Below are positions 6,984-10,131 of a stretch of 10,131 bases of DNA, one piece after another. Source of the DNA: Moraxellaceae bacterium UBA2032 (lineage in GTDB: Bacteria > Pseudomonadota > Gammaproteobacteria > Pseudomonadales > Moraxellaceae); the NCBI GenBank assembly GCA_002333125.1, contig DDBM01000230.1:980-11110 (forward strand), written 5' to 3'. Below the pieces are notes generated by a model, which was given only the letters and a program-made list of their open reading frames with translations, did not search any database and was not told the origin of the DNA. A program made the position numbers and the translations under genes. Within the stretch, counting starts at the first letter, position 1. Each line of letters opens with the position of its first letter.

Positions 6984-7196
6984 ATGTATGCACATCGCCA
7001 AATTTATAACGACATCCAAGCAACTATTCCTGTACCTGCTGAGTTACAGCACAGTAAAACAGAAGTCATTTTTATGGCATTAGATAATGAATCTATCGTA
7101 ACTAATCAACAATCACTAGCAGATGCATTAGCACATCCAGCTTCTAAAGATATTGAGTTTGAGGTTGGCGTAAGCAAATTTATTCAATCCCTTTGA
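6984..7196 (+). CDS. Small orphan protein, antitoxin-like
   Basis: 70 residues. The N-terminal half (MYAHRQIYNDIQ followed by ATIPVPAELQ and KTEVIFMAL) has the alternating strand pattern of short AbrB- or DUF-type antitoxins. The C-terminal half is helical and acidic (SLADALAHPA, then IEFEVGVSKF). No toxin-sized gene follows: the next start, 41 bp on, is dusC. It is thus either a solitary antitoxin-like protein or the remnant of a lost pair. The ribosome binding site is weak (GTGAG, about 9 nt before ATG), and no convincing promoter or terminator surrounds it. The ordered codon use and protein-like composition support a real gene; the functional hint rests only on resemblance. Confidence 0.55.
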   Translation: MYAHRQIYNDIQATIPVPAELQHSKTEVIFMALDNESIVTNQQSLADALAHPASKDIEFEVGVSKFIQSL

Positions 7197-7237
7197 CGTA
7201 ACTTAATTTCCCTCATCAAACTCAGTAGCCATTTGTC

Positions 7238-8227
7238 ATGAAAATCCTCCTTGCGCCCATGGAAGGCTTAACCGATGTGTATATGCGTGACATCTTAACC
7301 ACCATTGCAGGTGCTCAAGGTTATGACTGGTGTGTGACTGAGTTTATTCGTGTAACACAACAATTATTACCCGCCAAAATCTTTTATCAATATTGCCCCG
7401 AATTATTACAAGACAGCAAAACCAACGCGGGTACACTGGTTCATATTCAATTATTAGGCAGCGACCCACAACTCTTAGCCGAAAACGCCCACCTTGCCAC
7501 AGAGCTTGGCGCACCTGCCATCGACCTAAATTTTGGTTGTCCTGCCAAATCGGTTAATTCGCATCGAGGTGGGGCGGTGTTGCTAGATGAGCCAGAAACC
7601 ATTTATCAGATAGTGTCTGCGGTGCGTAGAGCCGTGCCTGCGCACATTCCTGTGAGTGCCAAAATGCGCTTAGGCTTTAATGACCGTTTACCGATGTTAG
7701 ATAATGCCTTAGCAATTCAAAGTGCAGGCGCAAGTTGGCTTACGGTTCATGCCCGTACCAAAGCCGATGCCTATAAACCGCCTGCACACTGGCATGAGTT
7801 AGCAAAAATTCGTCAACATGTAACTTTGCCAGTGATTGCTAATGGTGATGTCAATTCGATGAGTAGCCTTGCGCAATGTTTACACGAGTCGCAGTGTTTT
7901 GACGTGATGATTGGCCGTGGTGCGGTAATTCGCCCTGATTTAGTCGCACAAATACGCGGTACACAAGCCGCCTTAACATGGTCAGAATTAGTGCAATGGC
8001 AATTAAAGTTTTTAGACGATATGCATCAAGCGGTAGTACAACCTAATAGCATCCATGAAGGCTATGTTAAATCCACCGAAAAAGGCGCAATCGGCCGCTA
8101 CAAACAATGGTTGGCGATGTTGTCGCAACATTGGCCACAAGCAAAGTTGTTGTTTGAATTGGTTAAAAAAGAGAGTTTATATCAAAAGATAGTGGCTTTA
8201 GTCTTGGCCTCTGCTGCCTATCCTTAG
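7238..8227 (+). CDS. dusC: tRNA-dihydrouridine(16) synthase DusC
   Basis: 329 residues (E. coli DusC is about 315). It reduces a specific uridine in the D-loop of tRNAs to dihydrouridine using FMN and NADPH. The N-terminus MKILLAPMEGLTD is the family flavin-site opening. TEFIRVTQQLLP and HIQLLGSDP resemble the matching DusC segments. DLNFGCPAKSVN holds the catalytic cysteine C101, which protonates the uracil ring. VSAKMRLGF, TVHARTK and VIANGD, followed by MIGRGA, are the Dus barrel and phosphate-binding motifs. The C-terminal helical tRNA-binding domain begins at about residue 245. DusC, rather than DusA or DusB, is chosen from the N-terminal and C101-region wording. No Shine-Dalgarno sequence precedes the ATG, but the start is fixed by homology. 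The gene ends in a terminator. Confidence 0.93.
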   Translation: MKILLAPMEGLTDVYMRDILTTIAGAQGYDWCVTEFIRVTQQLLPAKIFYQYCPELLQDSKTNAGTLVHIQLLGSDPQLLAENAHLATELGAPAIDLNFGCPAKSVNSHRGGAVLLDEPETIYQIVSAVRRAVPAHIPVSAKMRLGFNDRLPMLDNALAIQSAGASWLTVHARTKADAYKPPAHWHELAKIRQHVTLPVIANGDVNSMSSLAQCLHESQCFDVMIGRGAVIRPDLVAQIRGTQAALTWSELVQWQLKFLDDMHQAVVQPNSIHEGYVKSTEKGAIGRYKQWLAMLSQHWPQAKLLFELVKKESLYQKIVALVLASAAYP

Positions 8228-8244
8228 GGATAGGTTCATTTTTT
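8217..8244 (+). terminator. Rho-independent terminator of dusC
   Basis: CCTATCC (8217-8223) pairs perfectly with GGATAGG (8228-8234) around the 4-base loop TTAG, and a T-rich tail with six consecutive T (8239-8244) follows after four bases. The dusC stop codon TAG is in the loop, so the left arm is coding sequence. It separates dusC from the nuo operon. Confidence 0.75.
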
Positions 8245-8407
8245 AAAATATGAAGTTATGATGCAAAGCCTAGACTTTAGTATGTAAAACGGCATTTGAT
8301 TCATCTAGTAAAAATAATGCTACCTGTAGTACAATAACTGTAATTGTATGTAACTGGCATTAATGTTTGCTTACATTCAAATCTGTTAATTACCCCGCTT
8401 TGAATGC
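8245..8407 (+). promoter_or_regulatory. AT-rich leader upstream of the nuo operon
   Basis: This non-coding stretch between the dusC terminator and nuoA must hold the nuo promoter if nuoA is the first gene, as the terminator suggests. TACAAT at 8330-8335 is a good -10-like hexamer, but no matching -35 sits 16-18 bp upstream, so I cannot place a promoter precisely. No hairpin or operator stands out. Confidence 0.3.
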
Positions 8408-8413
8408 TAGGAG
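8408..8413 (+). promoter_or_regulatory. Ribosome binding site fixing the nuoA start at 8422
   Basis: TAGGAG lies 8 nt before the ATG at 8422. The in-frame ATG at 8404 overlaps this site and would add only MLGVPC, so 8422 is preferred. Confidence 0.8.
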
Positions 8414-8421
8414 TTCCCTGC

Positions 8422-8841
8422 ATGTCCCCTGTTGATGCAATGGCGCATAACTGGTCGTTTGCCATTTATATCTTTGGCGTTGTTTTTATTTGCATATTTA
8501 TGTTGGCCATTCCTGTATGGCTAGGTGGTCGAGCCACAGGCCGCGCCACGAATGAGCCTTTTGAATCAGGGATTGTGCCAGCAGGTGGAGCGCGTTTACG
8601 GTTTTCTGCCAAATTCTATTTAATTGCCATGTTTTTCGTGATTTTTGATATCGAAGCCCTGTTTTTATACGCATGGGCGGTATCAGTACGCGAAAGCGGT
8701 TGGGCTGGATTTATTGAAGCTTTCGTTTTTATCTTTGTCTTGTTAGCAGGGTTGGTTTATATCTGGAAGTTAGGCGCATTGGACTGGACTGCCAAAGATG
8801 CACATCGCCGTAAACAAAAGCCCCGCCAACAGTTATCCTGA
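8422..8841 (+). CDS. nuoA: NADH-quinone oxidoreductase subunit A
   Basis: 139 residues. A small membrane subunit of respiratory complex I that helps form the quinone-access region at the junction of the peripheral and membrane arms. Three membrane helices are visible at about 11-34, 65-87 and 95-115. The loop after helix 1 holds the conserved [23 protein letters not shown] segment, split here around residues 44-65. Helix 2 carries the conserved acidic pair D76 and E78 ([11 protein letters not shown]), equivalent to D79 and E81 of E. coli NuoA. The tail is Lys/Arg-rich. It is first in the nuo operon and ends 9 nt before nuoB. Confidence 0.95.
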   Translation: MSPVDAMAHNWSFAIYIFGVVFICIFMLAIPVWLGGRATGRATNEPFESGIVPAGGARLRFSAKFYLIAMFFVIFDIEALFLYAWAVSVRESGWAGFIEAFVFIFVLLAGLVYIWKLGALDWTAKDAHRRKQKPRQQLS

Positions 8842-8850
8842 GGCTAACCC

Positions 8851-9522
8851 ATGGATTACACCTTAACGCGCATCAACCCAAATAGCTCGCAGCAGCGTTA
8901 CCCTGCGGCCACAGAAACTGTGCGTGACCCACTCGAAGACCAAGTCCATAAAAATATTTATATGGGCAAACTCGAAGACATGCTGCATGGTGCGGTTAAT
9001 TGGGGGCGTAAAAACTCCTTATGGCCCTACAATTTTGGTTTGTCTTGTTGTTATGTCGAAATGGCCACAGCTTTTACTGCGCCGCACGATTTAGCGCGTT
9101 TTGGGGCAGAAGTTATTCGTGCCTCACCGCGTCAAGCCGATTTAATGGTGGTTGCGGGTACGTGTTTTATCAAAATGGCTCCTGTCGTACAGCGTTTATA
9201 TGAGCAAATGCTAGAACCTAAATGGGTTATCTCGATGGGTGCATGTGCTAATTCGGGTGGTATGTACGATATTTATTCGGTGGTACAAGGGGTAGATAAG
9301 TTTTTACCTGTTGATTTGTATATCCCCGGTTGTCCACCGCGCCCCGAAGCCTTTTTACAAGGTTTAATGTTGTTGCAAGAATCTATCGGCAAAGAGCGTC
9401 GTCCCTTAACGTGGGTAGGCGGAGACCAAGGTGTTTATCGCCCTGTTATGCCCGTTGAGCGTGACGTTAAACAAGCTGAGCGTATTCAAGTAACTAATTT
9501 GCGTACGCCAGACCAAGTTTAA
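8851..9522 (+). CDS. nuoB: NADH-quinone oxidoreductase subunit B
   Basis: 223 residues. A peripheral-arm subunit of complex I that carries the terminal iron-sulfur cluster N2, which passes electrons to quinone. The four expected N2 ligands are present: the tandem pair C66 and C67 (LSCCYVEMA), C132 ([11 protein letters not shown]) and C161 (GCPPRPEA). They are each offset by three from C63, C64, C129 and C158 of E. coli NuoB, so the subunit should be functional. GAGG (8840-8843) lies 7 nt before ATG and overlaps the nuoA stop, a normal operon junction. The 165-bp gap that follows, with a REP-like element, is unusual for this operon. Confidence 0.97.
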   Translation: MDYTLTRINPNSSQQRYPAATETVRDPLEDQVHKNIYMGKLEDMLHGAVNWGRKNSLWPYNFGLSCCYVEMATAFTAPHDLARFGAEVIRASPRQADLMVVAGTCFIKMAPVVQRLYEQMLEPKWVISMGACANSGGMYDIYSVVQGVDKFLPVDLYIPGCPPRPEAFLQGLMLLQESIGKERRPLTWVGGDQGVYRPVMPVERDVKQAERIQVTNLRTPDQV

Positions 9523-9523
9523 T

Positions 9524-9591
9524 CCCTTACTCTAACTCTCTTCCAGAGGGAGAGAGCACCCTCGCCCTTTGGGAGAGGGTTGGGGAGAGGG
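9524..9591. repeat. REP-like cloverleaf element inside the nuo operon, copy 3
   Basis: Three stems can be drawn. The outer stem pairs 9524-9535 with 9580-9591 (12 positions, one A/A mismatch, three G-T). Inner hairpin one is CTCTCTTCC (9536-9544) with GGGAGAGAG (9548-9556), one G-T pair, loop AGA. Inner hairpin two is CCCTCGCCC (9559-9567) with GGGAGAGGG (9571-9579), one mismatch, loop TTT. The three stems leave only two bases unpaired between them. Relative to copies 1 and 2, the half-elements are in the opposite arrangement, with the C-rich strand first. It begins 2 nt after the nuoB stop and would be in the nuo transcript. Confidence 0.82.
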
Positions 9592-9687
9592 CAAATTTAC
9601 CTTTTATAGACTGCACGGTTGTCGTGGTGGTGTTTGTTTAATAATACCAAACGATGCCTAAGTCCAGATTTAGCGATGAGTCGATAG

Positions 9688-10131
9688 ATGGCTGAAAATA
9701 CTGCTGTTGATACCCAACTGCCTGAGGTTGTGCGCGAGTTATATGCACAATTTGGCGCAGAAGCCTTTGTATTGCAACCCACCAAAGACGACGTGCCAAC
9801 CTTATGGGTGGAGCGTAGTAAATTGGTCGAGGTGTTGCGCTTTTTACGTAATGTGCCACGTCCGTATGTGATGTTATATGACCTAAGCGCGATGGATGAG
9901 CGTTTGCGTCAACATCGTTATGGCCTGCCTGCTGCCGATTTTACGGTGTTTTATCACTTGCTTTCGGTTGAGCGTAACAGTGATGTGCGTATTAAGGTTG
10001 CATTAAATGGTGATAGTTTAAATGTACCTTCGGTTATTTCCATTTGGCCAAATGCCAATTGGTATGAACGTGAAGTGTGGGATTTGTTTGGGATTGAGTT
10101 TGACGGCCATCCTTTATTAGTACGCATTATG
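9688..10131 (+). CDS. nuoC: NADH-quinone oxidoreductase subunit C or fused C/D, 3' end missing
   Basis: 148 codons are visible before the window ends with the frame open. This is the 30-kDa-type subunit domain of complex I, part of the peripheral arm near the quinone site. Family signatures are [19 protein letters not shown] (about residues 55-73), [12 protein letters not shown], and the NuoC hallmark [20 protein letters not shown] (about 122-141). The wording matches the fused NuoCD proteins of Pseudomonas and Acinetobacter, but the D half lies outside the window, so fusion is inferred. The ATG is directly preceded in frame by TAG (9685-9687), so no longer N-terminus is possible. The Shine-Dalgarno is weak (GATGAG, 7 nt upstream). 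Confidence 0.93.
   Translation, partial: MAENTAVDTQLPEVVRELYAQFGAEAFVLQPTKDDVPTLWVERSKLVEVLRFLRNVPRPYVMLYDLSAMDERLRQHRYGLPAADFTVFYHLLSVERNSDVRIKVALNGDSLNVPSVISIWPNANWYEREVWDLFGIEFDGHPLLVRIM

Noticed and set aside
9597..9859. Two minus-strand open frames opposite the start of nuoC
   Set aside because: They overlap a clearly recognisable NuoC N-terminus on the + strand and show no protein family features.

Overview
The window looks like a chromosomal segment of a moderately AT-rich gammaproteobacterium. The NuoA, NuoB and NuoC sequences read like those of the Pseudomonas/Acinetobacter branch, and a Moraxellaceae-type host is my best guess. That assignment comes from sequence recognition, not from a search. 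All genes are on the + strand.

Layout: (1) 1-822 is the 3' part of an AI-2E-family (YdiK-like) membrane permease, cut by the window start. (2) 985-6920 is a four-gene cluster that I read as one transcription unit. It encodes a large RoxA-like di-heme c-type cytochrome, a second, unrelated di-heme c-type cytochrome, a secreted mono-heme cytochrome with a calcium-loop motif, and a multi-span membrane protein with a His-Ala-His motif. The last two genes are separated by 2 nt. (3) 6984-7196 is a 70-codon orphan gene with an antitoxin-like look. (4) 7238-8227 is dusC, a tRNA-dihydrouridine synthase, ending in a rho-independent terminator. (5) 8422-10131 is the start of the nuo operon (respiratory complex I): nuoA, nuoB and the N-terminal part of nuoC or fused nuoCD, cut by the window end.

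The cytochrome cluster is the least explained part. Five CXXCH haem sites are spread over three exported proteins, followed by a membrane protein that could link them to the quinone pool or anchor the assembly. The first protein belongs to the di-heme family that contains the rubber oxygenases RoxA and RoxB and many uncharacterised relatives. A periplasmic oxidation or oxygenation module is a reasonable inference, but the substrate is unknown.

Three intergenic gaps (3442-3570, 5269-5391, 9523-9687) hold related GC-rich palindromic REP-like elements. Two of the gaps lie between cytochrome genes and the third lies inside the nuo operon. The nuo copy folds on paper into a three-stem cloverleaf. 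The two cytochrome-cluster copies carry the same half-elements in the opposite arrangement. There are no tRNA or rRNA genes, CRISPR arrays, transposase genes or gene-free stretches longer than 300 bases.
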